Source: KBS50 sp042666615 (GTDB lineage Bacteria; Actinomycetota; Actinomycetes; Mycobacteriales; Micromonosporaceae). Taken from it: a stretch of 64,000 nt of DNA. Shown here piece after piece: positions 45,368 to 54,137 of this stretch (the stretch's first letter is position 1; every line of letters starts with the position of its first letter). Location of the stretch: NCBI RefSeq assembly GCF_042666615.1, contig NZ_JBHTDD010000018.1, forward strand, positions 100,449 to 164,448, read 5' to 3'. A program made the position numbers and the translations under genes. The notes below the pieces were generated by a model that saw only the letters and a list, made by a program, of their open reading frames with translations, did no database searches and had not been told where the DNA came from.

Positions 45368-47338
45368 ATGACCTTGTTAAAGCTGCATCGACAGTTACGG
45401 GGGATGGCGGGCCTGGCGCTCGCCACTGCTGTCGTCGCGTCCACGGCACAGGTGGTTTCCACGACCGCCGCAACCGCGGATCCGGCTGCGGGTCGACCGT
45501 TTATTCAGGCTGGGCAAACGGTTCCCGTCTATTCGTACGCCAATGCCACTCGCGAAAGTGTCTGGGTGCAGTCACCGGTGGACAGCGATGGCGATGGTCA
45601 GCCCGATCGGATCGCGGTTGACGTGATCCGGCCGAGCGAGGCCGCGGCAGCGGGAGTCGACGTCCCGGTGATCATGATCGCCTCGCCGTACTACCAGAGC
45701 ATCGGCCGGGGTCTCGAGAACGAGAGCAAGCGATACGATGACTCCGGGGTCATCAGTAAGTTCCCGCTCTTCTACGACAACTACTACGTGCCTCGCGGGT
45801 ACGCGGTTGTTCAGGTCGACCTCGCGGGCACGAACCGGTCGACCGGCTGCAATGACATCAGCGGAGAGGCCGAGGTCCTCGGCGCGAAAGCGGCGATCGA
45901 CTGGCTGAACGGGCGCGCCTCCGCCGCCCACGCCGACGGCCGCGCGGCGGTCGCGGACTGGACCACCGGCAAGGTCGGCATGATCGGCAAGTCGTGGGAC
46001 GGCACGGTCGCGAACGGGGTGGCGGCGACGGGCGTGGAGGGGCTGGCCACCATCGTGCCGATCGGTGCGATCTCCAGCTGGTACGACTACATGCGGTTGA
46101 ACGGCATTCTTCGTGGACCGGACGGCGTGCCCTGGCACCACAACTACGTTTCCGCGCGTCCCGACGGGGTCTGTGACGCGATGGTGGCGGCGATGCAGGC
46201 GGCCGCCGGCGAGGACACCGGGGACTATACCGATTTCTGGGCCCAGCGTGACTTCACCAGCAAGGCCGGCAATGTCCGTGCGAGCGTTTTCGCGGTACAC
46301 GGGCTCAACGATCTCAACGTGATGACCTCGCAATTCGGCAATTGGTGGTCGGCACTGGCCGCGCACGACGTGCCCCGTAAGGTCTGGTTGTCCCAGACCG
46401 GGCATGTCGAACCCTTCGACTTCCGGCGTTCGGAATGGGTGAACACGCTGCACCAGTGGTTCGACTACTGGCTGCAGGGCATCGACAACGGCGTCATGGC
46501 GCAGCCGATGGCATCGGTCGAACGGAGCCCGAACGTCTGGACCGAGGATCGGTCGTGGCCCCCCGCGTCGGTCCGGACCGCGACCCTGCCACTCGGCTGG
46601 GGTGACGGCGTCACCGGTACGATCGGCGGCCCCAACCCGGTCCAGAGGAACCAGTCCTACGTGGACGCACCCGGGTTGACGGAGGCGAACGCGGTAAGCG
46701 ATCCCAGTACGGCCAAGGGAGGTCGCCTCGTCTTCCTGAACGGCCCGCTCGGTAGTGACCTACGGATCAGCGGCACACCGACTGTGACGCTGAGGGTCCA
46801 GGTCGACAAGCCCACCACCTCACTCACCGCGCGACTGGTCGACTACGGCACGGCCACCAGGGTGGACCACGCGTCGGGTGGCGGCATCCGGTTGCTTCCG
46901 ACCGAGTCCTGCTACGGCGAGTCGACCGCACTCGACGACGGGTGCTACCGGGACACCGCACTCAACGTGGCGACCAGGGACCACAACGTGCTGACTCGGG
47001 GTTGGTTGGACGCGGCGCACCATGTCTCGTTGCGGCAGACCACCCCGTTGCAGCCCGGCGTGTGGTACACGGTGACCCTGCCACTACAGACGGCCGATGC
47101 CGTCATCCCGGCCGATCATGTGTTGGGTTTGATCCTGACCCAGACCGATGCGGAGTACACATACCCCAGATCGACCGGCGCCACGGTCCGCGTCGCCCTC
47201 AAGTCCAGCGCCCTGAACCTGCCGCTCGCGACGACCACCGCGCCCGCCATGACGGATCCGGCGCCGCGGGTGAGTACGACGGATAAGCTGCCGAAGCCGG
47301 GCAGGGACTCCGCTGACAAGGGGCGTCTGGTCGGCTGA
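45368..47338 (+). CDS. Secreted Xaa-Pro dipeptidyl-peptidase-like hydrolase (family S15 / CocE type)
   Basis: 656 aa. Signal peptide 1-~38 (GMAGLALATAVVASTAQVVSTTAATADP). Peptidase S15 domain with serine nucleophile in GKSWDGT (~205), aspartate region SVFAVHGLNDLNVM, histidine in QTGHVEPF, and C-terminal beta-jellyroll (GPLGSDLRISGTPTVTLRVQVDKPT). It would cleave dipeptides after proline, or esters, outside the cell. ATG preceded by GAGGAAGG. GC content falls in the first 600 bases compared with neighbours. Ends at two strong hairpins. Confidence 0.93.
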   Translation: MTLLKLHRQLRGMAGLALATAVVASTAQVVSTTAATADPAAGRPFIQAGQTVPVYSYANATRESVWVQSPVDSDGDGQPDRIAVDVIRPSEAAAAGVDVPVIMIASPYYQSIGRGLENESKRYDDSGVISKFPLFYDNYYVPRGYAVVQVDLAGTNRSTGCNDISGEAEVLGAKAAIDWLNGRASAAHADGRAAVADWTTGKVGMIGKSWDGTVANGVAATGVEGLATIVPIGAISSWYDYMRLNGILRGPDGVPWHHNYVSARPDGVCDAMVAAMQAAAGEDTGDYTDFWAQRDFTSKAGNVRASVFAVHGLNDLNVMTSQFGNWWSALAAHDVPRKVWLSQTGHVEPFDFRRSEWVNTLHQWFDYWLQGIDNGVMAQPMASVERSPNVWTEDRSWPPASVRTATLPLGWGDGVTGTIGGPNPVQRNQSYVDAPGLTEANAVSDPSTAKGGRLVFLNGPLGSDLRISGTPTVTLRVQVDKPTTSLTARLVDYGTATRVDHASGGGIRLLPTESCYGESTALDDGCYRDTALNVATRDHNVLTRGWLDAAHHVSLRQTTPLQPGVWYTVTLPLQTADAVIPADHVLGLILTQTDAEYTYPRSTGATVRVALKSSALNLPLATTTAPAMTDPAPRVSTTDKLPKPGRDSADKGRLVG

Positions 47339-47409
47339 CCCGGTAGCGCGTGCGTGTTTCCCGTCGCGGCATCAGCCGTGGCGCGGGTGACCCGCAGGCG
47401 GCTTCCGAT

Positions 47410-47442
47410 CGCGTGCCCGGTGAGAAATCCACCGGGCACGCG
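47410..47442. terminator. 12-13 bp hairpin terminator (bidirectional)
   Basis: CGCGTGCCCGGT (47410-47421) pairs perfectly with ACCGGGCACGCG (47431-47442) around a 9-base loop; one further T:A pair extends it. No T-tract. Sits between the convergent S15 peptidase and HAF-like genes, so likely ends both. Confidence 0.7.
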
Positions 47443-47460
47443 ACGGAACAGTCGCCCATG

Positions 47461-47494
47461 CCGTCCCGACCAGCCCGGTGGCCGGTCGGGACGG
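47461..47494. terminator. Second hairpin in same convergent gap
   Basis: CCGTCCCGACC (47461-47471) and GGTCGGGACGG (47484-47494), an 11-bp perfect stem with a 12-base loop, 17 bases from the HAF-like gene's stop codon. Forms a tandem terminator pair with the hairpin at 47410. Confidence 0.6.
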
Positions 47495-47511
47495 CACACG
47501 ACCTGGCCCGC

Positions 47512-48552
47512 CTATGGCGTCGGTCCGCAGTCCCAACGGACCGGCCACTGTCGCAGGTATCCATAGGCCACGTCGTCGTCGGTCAACGCGACTACGCCCC
47601 CGGTCTTGAACGGCGAGGTGTCGGTCGGCAACGACCGGAACACGTCGTCGTGGACCAGCCACAGCTTGCCGTCCGGCACGGTGTTCAGAGCGATCGACCC
47701 ACCGTGGTTGACGGCGTCGACGAGGCCCCAGGCCAGGACCGTGGGCGCGGTGGCCTCCGGTGGCCACGCCAGGGCCAGGTCTGCCCCGTCCACGTCGGAG
47801 CGGCCCGCACCGATCACGTGCCCGTTGCGGATCGCGACGGCCGAGGTCCCGGAGCCGGAACCGTCCGGCGGCGCCGGCAGCACCGTCACGGAGCCGTCCG
47901 GCGCCCACCGCACCGCCCGACTGGGGGACCCGGCCGAAGGATCGCGGTTGAAGGTCGAACCGACAGCGGTGCCGTCGGCGTCGATGCCGGTGATCAGTCC
48001 GCTGTCGTGACCGGCCGGCACGGCCAGGGCACGGATCACGTCCTCCGGTGACCACACGACGGGCTGCCCGGCGCGGTTCGCCACCGGGCTCGACGTGCCG
48101 ACGACCGTGCCGTCGTCGGCGAGATCGTGCGTTGTGGCGTTGTGCCCGGGCGACAGCGGGGGCAGTTCGGTGAACCGACCGTCGCGGTAGCGCCAGGCCG
48201 AGTAGTGGTTCTTCTCGTAGTCGTACGAGCTGCCGACGATGTCGCCGTGCGCGTTGATGGCGTCGGCATCGACGTCGGTGACGCCCAGATCCTGCGGCAC
48301 CCCACCGTCCCACCGGATCAGGTGCTCCCGCCCCGCGCCGTCGACCGCCCAACCCACCTGGAACCGTCCGCTGGGGTCGGAGTCCCGGATCTGAACCTGG
48401 GTCATCCCGGGCGGCAGCGGTACGTACGACATGGCGCATGGTGAGCCGTACGCCGGATCGGTGGCGAGCGCCGGCCCGGCCGGCACGGTGATGCCTATCG
48501 CCGTGCCGCCCGCCGCGAGCAGCGCGGCGACGATTCGTCTGGTTGTGGTCAC
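47512..48552 (-). CDS. Secreted HAF-repeat-like (beta-propeller-type) protein
   Basis: 346 aa. Signal peptide within residues 1-~30 (VAALLAAGGTAIGITVPAGPALA). The rest is repeated units of the form INAHGDIVGSSYDYEKNH-SAWRYRDGRFTELP, LADDGTVVGTS, IDADGTAVGSTF: the HAF-type extracellular repeat, four to six times, ending in WPVRWDCG. Function unknown; likely a secreted beta-propeller. GTG 48552 is chosen since GGAGG lies 9 bases upstream and would overlap the ATG at 48561. Confidence 0.82.
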   Translation of the reverse strand: MTTTRRIVAALLAAGGTAIGITVPAGPALATDPAYGSPCAMSYVPLPPGMTQVQIRDSDPSGRFQVGWAVDGAGREHLIRWDGGVPQDLGVTDVDADAINAHGDIVGSSYDYEKNHYSAWRYRDGRFTELPPLSPGHNATTHDLADDGTVVGTSSPVANRAGQPVVWSPEDVIRALAVPAGHDSGLITGIDADGTAVGSTFNRDPSAGSPSRAVRWAPDGSVTVLPAPPDGSGSGTSAVAIRNGHVIGAGRSDVDGADLALAWPPEATAPTVLAWGLVDAVNHGGSIALNTVPDGKLWLVHDDVFRSLPTDTSPFKTGGVVALTDDDVAYGYLRQWPVRWDCGPTP

Positions 48553-48700
48553 GGTATTCATCCTCCGTGGGGCGTTCCCCGCCACCACCGGCCGGTGGCG
48601 GTCTCGCCGACGAACGGTGCCAGCGGGGACTGCCGGATCACTGCGGCGGCACTGCGGTCCTCCTTTCCGGTAACTGCCGGGCCTTCCCGGCCGTCGAGGA

Positions 48701-49849
48701 TCAGCGTTCCCAGCGTCGCGTGAGCATCACCAGGCCAGCCAGGACGAGGGCCAGGATCGGATACCAGGTGAGGCGGGTGACCAGCCACGACACGTGCTCC
48801 GGCGAGGTCGCCAGGTCGGTCCGGCTAGCCAGGTCCGAGACGATCACGAGCGCCACCTGGTGCCAACAGAAGATGCCCATCGCGGCCAGGTTGAGCGCGG
48901 CGACCCCCAGCCAGACGGCCCGGCGACGCAGCAGGTGCTCGATCCGTGGCCGCAGCAGCATTGCCGCCCCGATCTGGATCGCCGCCAGGGCCGGCACCAT
49001 GAGCGACGGCGGATTGGAGTTGGACCGGGTCGCGCCGGGCACGCTTGTGATGCTCACCGGATAATCCAGCACCACCAGCAGCGTCACGAACGCCGCCGCG
49101 CCGAGCGTCAGCAGCCACCGTGCGGCGCGCTGGTCGAGCCGTCCGCGCGCCCAGGCCACCCCGAGTTGGAAGCCGAAGGCCCAGGCGGGTAGCACGGTGA
49201 GATAGCCGAACCATCCTGGCACGGCGTCGCCCCCCGGCCCGAACCGCGCCAGGTCGACGGCCGCCACCACACCGACGGAAACCAGCGGCACCCCCAGCCC
49301 CCACCGGGCATCCGCTCGCAGCAGGTACGGGGTGAGGACGGTGATCACCGCGTACACCCCCATGAACCACAGCGGTTGCAGGAACAGCACGACGGTCGTA
49401 CGGAGCGTGCCCGGCGCGACGCCGGACACCGCGGCGAGCGGCAGAGCGAGCGCCAGCATCGCCGACGCGGCCAGCACCGGGCGTCCCAGCCGCCACAGGC
49501 GCCGCCGGATCCACATCGCGTCCGGGACGCCGCGCTCGCGGGCGCGGCGCAACCCATTGGCCGAGGTGTAGCCGCCCACCAGGAAGAACAACGCCAACAT
49601 CTGCAACAACCAGGTCGCCACGTGCAGCCATGGCAGGTAGCGCAGCGGGCTGTCGATCCGCAGCCCTCCGTCGGTCTCCACCAACGCGCCGACCAGCCAG
49701 TGGCCGATCACCACCCCGAGGATCGCGAGCGCCCGCAGCCCATCGACGAAGCGATCGCGCGACGGTGCTCGGGTGACGGGCGGCGCCGACGTCGGTGCCG
49801 GACTCGTCGGAACGGTCACCGGAGCGGGCGAACTTGACGTCAACACCAT
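48701..49849 (-). CDS. Membrane acyltransferase family protein (acyltransferase 3-like)
   Basis: 382 aa, about ten membrane segments. DRFVDGLRALAILGVVIGHWLVG near residue 30 is the family's start (with the conserved histidine), followed by hydrophobic helices such as MLALFFLVGGYTSANG. The first 30 residues are Ser/Pro/Thr/Ala-rich. These proteins O-acetylate or otherwise acylate sugars or secondary metabolites; the target here is unknown. ATG 49849 and an upstream GTG/ATG at 49969 are both possible starts. Convergent spacing to the HAF-like gene is 148 bases. Confidence 0.85.
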   Translation of the reverse strand: MVLTSSSPAPVTVPTSPAPTSAPPVTRAPSRDRFVDGLRALAILGVVIGHWLVGALVETDGGLRIDSPLRYLPWLHVATWLLQMLALFFLVGGYTSANGLRRARERGVPDAMWIRRRLWRLGRPVLAASAMLALALPLAAVSGVAPGTLRTTVVLFLQPLWFMGVYAVITVLTPYLLRADARWGLGVPLVSVGVVAAVDLARFGPGGDAVPGWFGYLTVLPAWAFGFQLGVAWARGRLDQRAARWLLTLGAAAFVTLLVVLDYPVSITSVPGATRSNSNPPSLMVPALAAIQIGAAMLLRPRIEHLLRRRAVWLGVAALNLAAMGIFCWHQVALVIVSDLASRTDLATSPEHVSWLVTRLTWYPILALVLAGLVMLTRRWER

Positions 49850-50063
49850 GGGAACGACGCTATGGAGACGGCGGACCCGATTCGATCCCGCTGGCATCCC
49901 GGTTGCCGGTAGGGCAAACCTCATCCCGAGCTGACGGGAAACCCCCGGTCCGACCCGGATGCTCGTCATGGACCCGCCGGAAACCTAGGATGGGCTGGCC
50001 GGACTCCACACCCGTGCCACCGGCGGCGTCGATCGCACGGGTACCCTTCTGGCGCACCGACCA

Positions 50064-50136
50064 GCGCCCGTAGCTCAGCGGATAGAGCAGGGGACTTCTA
50101 ATCCCAAGGCCGCAGGTTCGAATCCTGCCGGGCGCG
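50064..50136 (+). tRNA. tRNA-Arg (anticodon TCT)
   Basis: 73 bases folding into a full cloverleaf: acceptor stem GCGCCCG / CGGGCGC, D loop TAGCTCAGCGGATAGAGC, anticodon stem GGGGA / TCCC with loop containing TCT, and T arm GCAGGTTCGAATCCTGC. Anticodon TCT reads AGA (and AGG). CCA is not encoded. Stands alone between the acyltransferase and a methyltransferase gene; I see no repeat of its 3' end nearby, so no sign that it is an integration site in this window. Confidence 0.97.
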
Positions 50137-50224
50137 CCTCATCACCCCACGTGTGATCATGACGACCAAGGACCCGCCACACCCGACCAACATGTGCCCT
50201 CGACGTCCCAGCTACAGTCCGGGC

Positions 50225-50974
50225 ATGAGAGCGGGGCCGGTCTACGACCGAATCGGTACCACGTACGCCAACACCCGCCGCCCCGATCCGCGGATCGCCG
50301 AACGGGTCGCCGCCGCACTGGGCGACGTGCGCACGGTGGTAAACGTCGGTGCCGGCACGGGGTCGTACGAGCCGCCGACCACGGTCCTCGCGATCGAGCC
50401 GAGCGCCACGATGATCGGGCAGCGACCGCGCGGTGCGGCGCCGGCCGTCCGAGCGGCGGCCGAGTCCCTTCCGCTGGCGGACGGCGCCGTCGATGCGGCG
50501 ATGGCGCTGCTCACCATCCACCATTGGACGGATCTGAACACCGGCATCGCCGAGTTGCGCCGGATCACCCGACGTCGGATCGTCGTGCTGACCTGGGATC
50601 AGTCGGTGTTCCAGCGGTTCTGGCTGCTCGCCGACTACCTCCCGGAGGCCGCCGCCTTCGACGAGGCACGGGCCGTGCCGATGGAACGGTTGGCGGCGCG
50701 TCTCGGTGGGGCCCGGGTGGAGCCGCTGCCGGTGCCCGCGGACTGTGTCGACGGTTTCCTCGCGGCCTGGTGGCGCCGGCCGGAGGCGTACCTCGATCCG
50801 ACGGTCCGAGCCGGCATCTCGCTGCTGGCCCAGGTCGGGGAGGCGGCGATCCGGCCGGGGCTGGACCGGCTGGCGGCCGACCTGGCAAGTGGCCGGTGGC
50901 ACGAACGGCACGCCGACCTGCTCACCAGGGACGGATTCGACGCCGGCTACCGGTTGCTCGTGGCGGACAGGTAG
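50225..50974 (+). CDS. Class I SAM-dependent methyltransferase
   Basis: 249 aa. SAM motif I in VVNVGAGTGSYEP (~40-52), acidic VLAIEPSATMIGQRP, LPLADGAVDAAMALLTIHHW, typical of UbiE/Methyltransf_11 proteins. N-terminal YDRIGTTYANTRRPDPRI fits that class. ATG 50225 is preceded by a weak site. Substrate unknown. Divergent neighbours do not form an operon with it. Confidence 0.87.
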   Translation: MRAGPVYDRIGTTYANTRRPDPRIAERVAAALGDVRTVVNVGAGTGSYEPPTTVLAIEPSATMIGQRPRGAAPAVRAAAESLPLADGAVDAAMALLTIHHWTDLNTGIAELRRITRRRIVVLTWDQSVFQRFWLLADYLPEAAAFDEARAVPMERLAARLGGARVEPLPVPADCVDGFLAAWWRRPEAYLDPTVRAGISLLAQVGEAAIRPGLDRLAADLASGRWHERHADLLTRDGFDAGYRLLVADR

Positions 50975-51030
50975 CCGGAACGGGTAGCGACAGCGCGACA
51001 CCAGGCGACAGCGCCACGCGAGGACGCGCG

Positions 51031-51744
51031 TCAGCGCACGCCGAGCGACTCGGTCGCCAGCGACACGCGTACCGGTTGCCGTCCGTTGAACCGCCACCGC
51101 AGCAGCTCGGCCACGTCGGTCGTCATCCGGCCGAGGTCGAGGGTGCGGCGCCGGGCCACCCAGTCGACAAGCGCCTCGGGATCGGCCACCGGGCCGGTGA
51201 AGTGCACAAGCGTGGCGTACCAGATGTCCCGGTTGAAGTCGGCCTCGAACCAGCCGTCCGCGCCCAGTTCCTTGGCCAGCCGGGCGGCGAAGTCGGTCGC
51301 CGCCGGGTCCACCGGGTAGGCGCACGCCATGATCCCGGACGGGGTGAGCGTCAGCCCGCGCAGGTCGAGCCGTACCGGCCGGCAGGCCGCCGCCGTCCGG
51401 CGCAGCGCCGCCGCGCCCCGGGCCACCAACGGATCCTCCCGCCGCGCCGCCGTCCGGTGCGCTTCCAGCGCGCGTACGGTGACGTGCGCGGCGTCCGGGG
51501 ATCCCGTCGGCCAGTGGTGCCGGCCGGCAACCGACATGGCAGCACTGGTCGCCTCGGCCAGCCGTGCGGTGCTGGCCCGATCGGGCGGCAGGATCACCGA
51601 CACGCCCCACCGTCCGCCGTCCACCGGCGGCGAGTCGCGATGGTGGGTGCCGGCGCGGACCGCGCGGGCCCCCATTTCGAACAGCCGGTCGAACTTCTCG
51701 CCGTACCCGGTGATCCGCCGTGCCGCGTCGGTGCCCGGTTCCAT
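51031..51744 (-). CDS. 2H phosphoesterase superfamily-like protein
   Basis: 237 aa. Two H-x-T/S motifs in the expected order, HVTV (~88-91) and VHFT (~183-186), characteristic of the LigT/2'-5' RNA ligase-like 2H fold, separated by about 95 residues. Such enzymes cleave cyclic phosphodiesters of nucleotides or RNA. The call rests on the motif pair and spacing; the family is diverse. The gene stands alone. Confidence 0.6.
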   Translation of the reverse strand: MEPGTDAARRITGYGEKFDRLFEMGARAVRAGTHHRDSPPVDGGRWGVSVILPPDRASTARLAEATSAAMSVAGRHHWPTGSPDAAHVTVRALEAHRTAARREDPLVARGAAALRRTAAACRPVRLDLRGLTLTPSGIMACAYPVDPAATDFAARLAKELGADGWFEADFNRDIWYATLVHFTGPVADPEALVDWVARRRTLDLGRMTTDVAELLRWRFNGRQPVRVSLATESLGVR

Positions 51745-51832
51745 CGGCGGACCCTATCCCGTCGACGGTGCCCGCAGACCGGCCGCTCGGCCGGGACGGT
51801 GCCGGGGTGGTGCCGCGGGCCATACTGGCGGG

Positions 51833-52345
51833 ATGGCGGGGAGTGACGTGCCGTGGCGGCTGCGTTGGACCGTGGATCTGCTCGACGTACGGCCGGATGA
51901 CCAGATCTTGGAGATCGGTTGCGGTCCGGGCGTGGCGGTGTCGCTCATCGCGGACCGGCTCGACGGCGGGCAGGTCACCGCGATCGACCGGTCGGCCACC
52001 GCGATCGACCGGGCGACGAGGCGGAACGCCGGGCATGTGGCCGGCGGGAGGGCCCGGATCCGGCGGCTCGACCTGGCCGGCGTGGACGGGTTGACCGGCC
52101 CGTTCACGGCGATCTTCGCGGTGAACGTGAACGTCTTCTGGGTTCGCGACGCCGCGGTCGAGCTGCGGATGCTCGACAATCTGCTCGTCGGGGGTGGCCG
52201 GCTGCTGCTCGTGTTCGAAGCGCCGGGCAGCGACCGTACCGACCGGGTGCTGCGCGCGGTGGCCGACGCGGTGCGTGCAAGCGGCTTCCGGGCCACCGTG
52301 ACGCGGCATTCGGCCACCCTCGGCGCGGTCATCGCCCGGAGCTGA
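51833..52345 (+). CDS. Class I SAM-dependent methyltransferase (small)
   Basis: 170 aa. SAM motif I LEIGCGPGVAVSLIAD (~27-41), acidic loop AIDRSATAIDRA, and AIFAVNVNVFWVRDA as motif post-II. It is short and lacks an obvious substrate domain. ATG 51833 with GGCGGG upstream. Starts 88 bases from the divergent 2H-like gene; no operon partner. Confidence 0.85.
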   Translation: MAGSDVPWRLRWTVDLLDVRPDDQILEIGCGPGVAVSLIADRLDGGQVTAIDRSATAIDRATRRNAGHVAGGRARIRRLDLAGVDGLTGPFTAIFAVNVNVFWVRDAAVELRMLDNLLVGGGRLLLVFEAPGSDRTDRVLRAVADAVRASGFRATVTRHSATLGAVIARS

Positions 52346-52380
52346 GCCGTTCGCGCGCCCCGTTCCAGCCTGCGGCGATG

Positions 52381-53388
52381 TCACCAACCCGGGGCGCAGG
52401 ACTCCGACGTCCGCGGGACGAACAGGCCGAGCTGGTGTGCCCGCAGCGCTGCCATCGTCCGGGTGGACGCGGCCAGCTTGACCAGGATGTGCTCGACATG
52501 AGCGGCGACCGTCCGCTCGGTGACGTGGAGGGCGGCGGCGATCCGCCGGTTCGAGGAGCCGTCGACGAGCAGCCCGGCGATCTCCAGCTCGCGCGGCGTG
52601 AGTCCGTGTACGTCCCCGGCCGGACCGAGCAGCACGGCGACCCCCCGCTGGTACGGCGTGTCCGCCAGGCTCTCGATGACGGTGACCCGCAGGTGTTCCG
52701 CCGCGCCGGGGCCGTCGACAGGGACGAGGAACGAACGGTGCGATCGCCGATCCCGTTCGGCTGGGGCGGCGAGCGCCAGCACTCGTGACGGTGGTGTCAG
52801 CAGCGGGTGGCCGGCCAGTCCGGGCAACGCCATGGTGGCGCCGTCGCCGGCGAGCAGCACCCCCGCCCATGCGCCGGGCACGGACCGGGCCGTCGTCATC
52901 ACCGTCCGGAGTGGATCAGCGGCGTTCGCCGCCATCGGGGTGAGCGTGCCGAGCAGGTTCAGGACCTGCTCGGTGGGCCGGTGTTGGGCGTCGGTGTGCA
53001 TGATCAGGAGGCCGAGGCAGCGACCATCGGTCGTGGTCAACGGCGCGACGACGCCCTCGGCCCCACCCTCGGCTTCCGGCTCGGCCCAGCCGTGCAGCGT
53101 GACGGGCAATTCGCGGAGCAGCCGGGGCGAGCCGGGGCGGTCCAGCCCCAACCGTTCCACCTCACCGCGGGCCGCCGAGGCGTCGGGAGCCACGCCACCG
53201 GCACGCCCCTCGACAGCGAGCGGGATGAGGCCCGGCCGGACCGGATCGAAGAGCACGACCCACCCGGCCCGATAGCGGATCAATCGGCGTAGGCAGCGCA
53301 ACAGCGCCATCGCCCGCGTCCCCAGGTCGTCGATGGACGAGGCGATACCGCCGATCTCGACGGCGATCTCAACACTCCCGGTAAGCAC
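52381..53388 (-). CDS. GAF domain LuxR-type transcriptional regulator
   Basis: About 335 aa. Residues ~1-175 resemble a GAF sensor (VEIAVEIGGIASSIDDLGTRAMALLRCLRRLIRYRAGWVVLFDP), then a linker region, and a C-terminal LuxR HTH (HGLTPRELEIAGLLVDGSSNRRIAAALHVTERTVAAHVEHILVKLAASTR). An orphan regulator of unknown signal. Start is uncertain; GTG 53388 gives a full GAF domain, and the frame is open to 53514. Transcribed away from the globin-like gene, from a 245-base shared upstream region. Confidence 0.85.
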   Translation of the reverse strand: MLTGSVEIAVEIGGIASSIDDLGTRAMALLRCLRRLIRYRAGWVVLFDPVRPGLIPLAVEGRAGGVAPDASAARGEVERLGLDRPGSPRLLRELPVTLHGWAEPEAEGGAEGVVAPLTTTDGRCLGLLIMHTDAQHRPTEQVLNLLGTLTPMAANAADPLRTVMTTARSVPGAWAGVLLAGDGATMALPGLAGHPLLTPPSRVLALAAPAERDRRSHRSFLVPVDGPGAAEHLRVTVIESLADTPYQRGVAVLLGPAGDVHGLTPRELEIAGLLVDGSSNRRIAAALHVTERTVAAHVEHILVKLAASTRTMAALRAHQLGLFVPRTSESCAPGW

Positions 53389-53633
53389 CCCGTCACCCCA
53401 GGTGGAATCGGTAATCCTGCCAATCGACAGCGCGTCACGGCGCTGTTTCGATCGGAGTGCGATCACCGGTGCCCACACCGTACGACACGCAGTGAACACA
53501 CACCAGGTCACCACCGGGATGGCGGTCTGTCCAGGCCGGCCGCCGCAGCCGACGGCGACCCGGTCGCCCCAGGGACACGAGCATCACCATGTCGTGGCGG
53601 TGTCGGCGCCGCACCGCCCGTGGAGGGTGGGAC

Positions 53634-54137
53634 ATGGGACGGACCACGAGCACCACAATCGATCAGGCGTCCGCGCTCCGGGCCGCGGCGCGCCGCTTCT
53701 ACCGCCTGGCCCGCCGCGACCAGCAGTTGGCCCCGTACTTCGCGGGCACGGACATCGACCAGCTCGCCGAACGTCTCACCGCGGCCCTGGTCGGTGCGTG
53801 GCGAACGGGAAATCATCCGGGGTGGGCGGAACTGATCGCCGACTATCGCCGGTTGGGCCTGGGTGAGGACGAGTACGACCTGCTGGGTCACCTGCTGCTG
53901 ACCACGCTGCTGCCGCTGCGCCTCGGCCCGGACCTGCTGATCCGGGCGGGAGCGGTGCTGGCCGAGGCCCGACCGGCCGTGGTGGCACAGCCGGCGGGGC
54001 CGACCGGTACGCAGTGGTCGTCACCGGTTCGGCCCGTCGGCCGCCGCCGGACGGCGGCCGACGGCGGTACAGGGGCCGGCCGAGGCAGGACGGTCAGCCG
54101 CGCGGGCGGGCCGGCGCCGGACGCGGCTCCGCGCTGA
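53634..54137 (+). CDS. Truncated-globin-like protein lacking a proximal histidine
   Basis: 167 aa. FYRLARRDQQLAPYFAGTDIDQLAERLTAAL (22-52) resembles group I truncated haemoglobins, including the B-helix tyrosine Y23, and YDLLGHLLLTTLLPL (81-95) the G helix. The only histidines are H61 and H86; the expected proximal position (near residue 71) is a tyrosine. Haem binding is therefore doubtful. Residues ~110-167 are a Pro/Arg-rich tail. ATG 53634 with GGAGGG before it. The last 44 bases overlap the convergent CBS-BON gene. Confidence 0.65.
   Translation: MGRTTSTTIDQASALRAAARRFYRLARRDQQLAPYFAGTDIDQLAERLTAALVGAWRTGNHPGWAELIADYRRLGLGEDEYDLLGHLLLTTLLPLRLGPDLLIRAGAVLAEARPAVVAQPAGPTGTQWSSPVRPVGRRRTAADGGTGAGRGRTVSRAGGPAPDAAPR

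Noticed and set aside
50064..50136. tRNA-Arg as an integration (att) site for a mobile element
   Set aside because: No repeat of the tRNA 3' end, no integrase and no foreign-looking block beside it in this window.
53389..53633. Promoter or small RNA between LuxR-type and globin-like genes
   Set aside because: No clear -35/-10 pair and no stable hairpin that stands out; the start of the LuxR-type gene is itself uncertain here.
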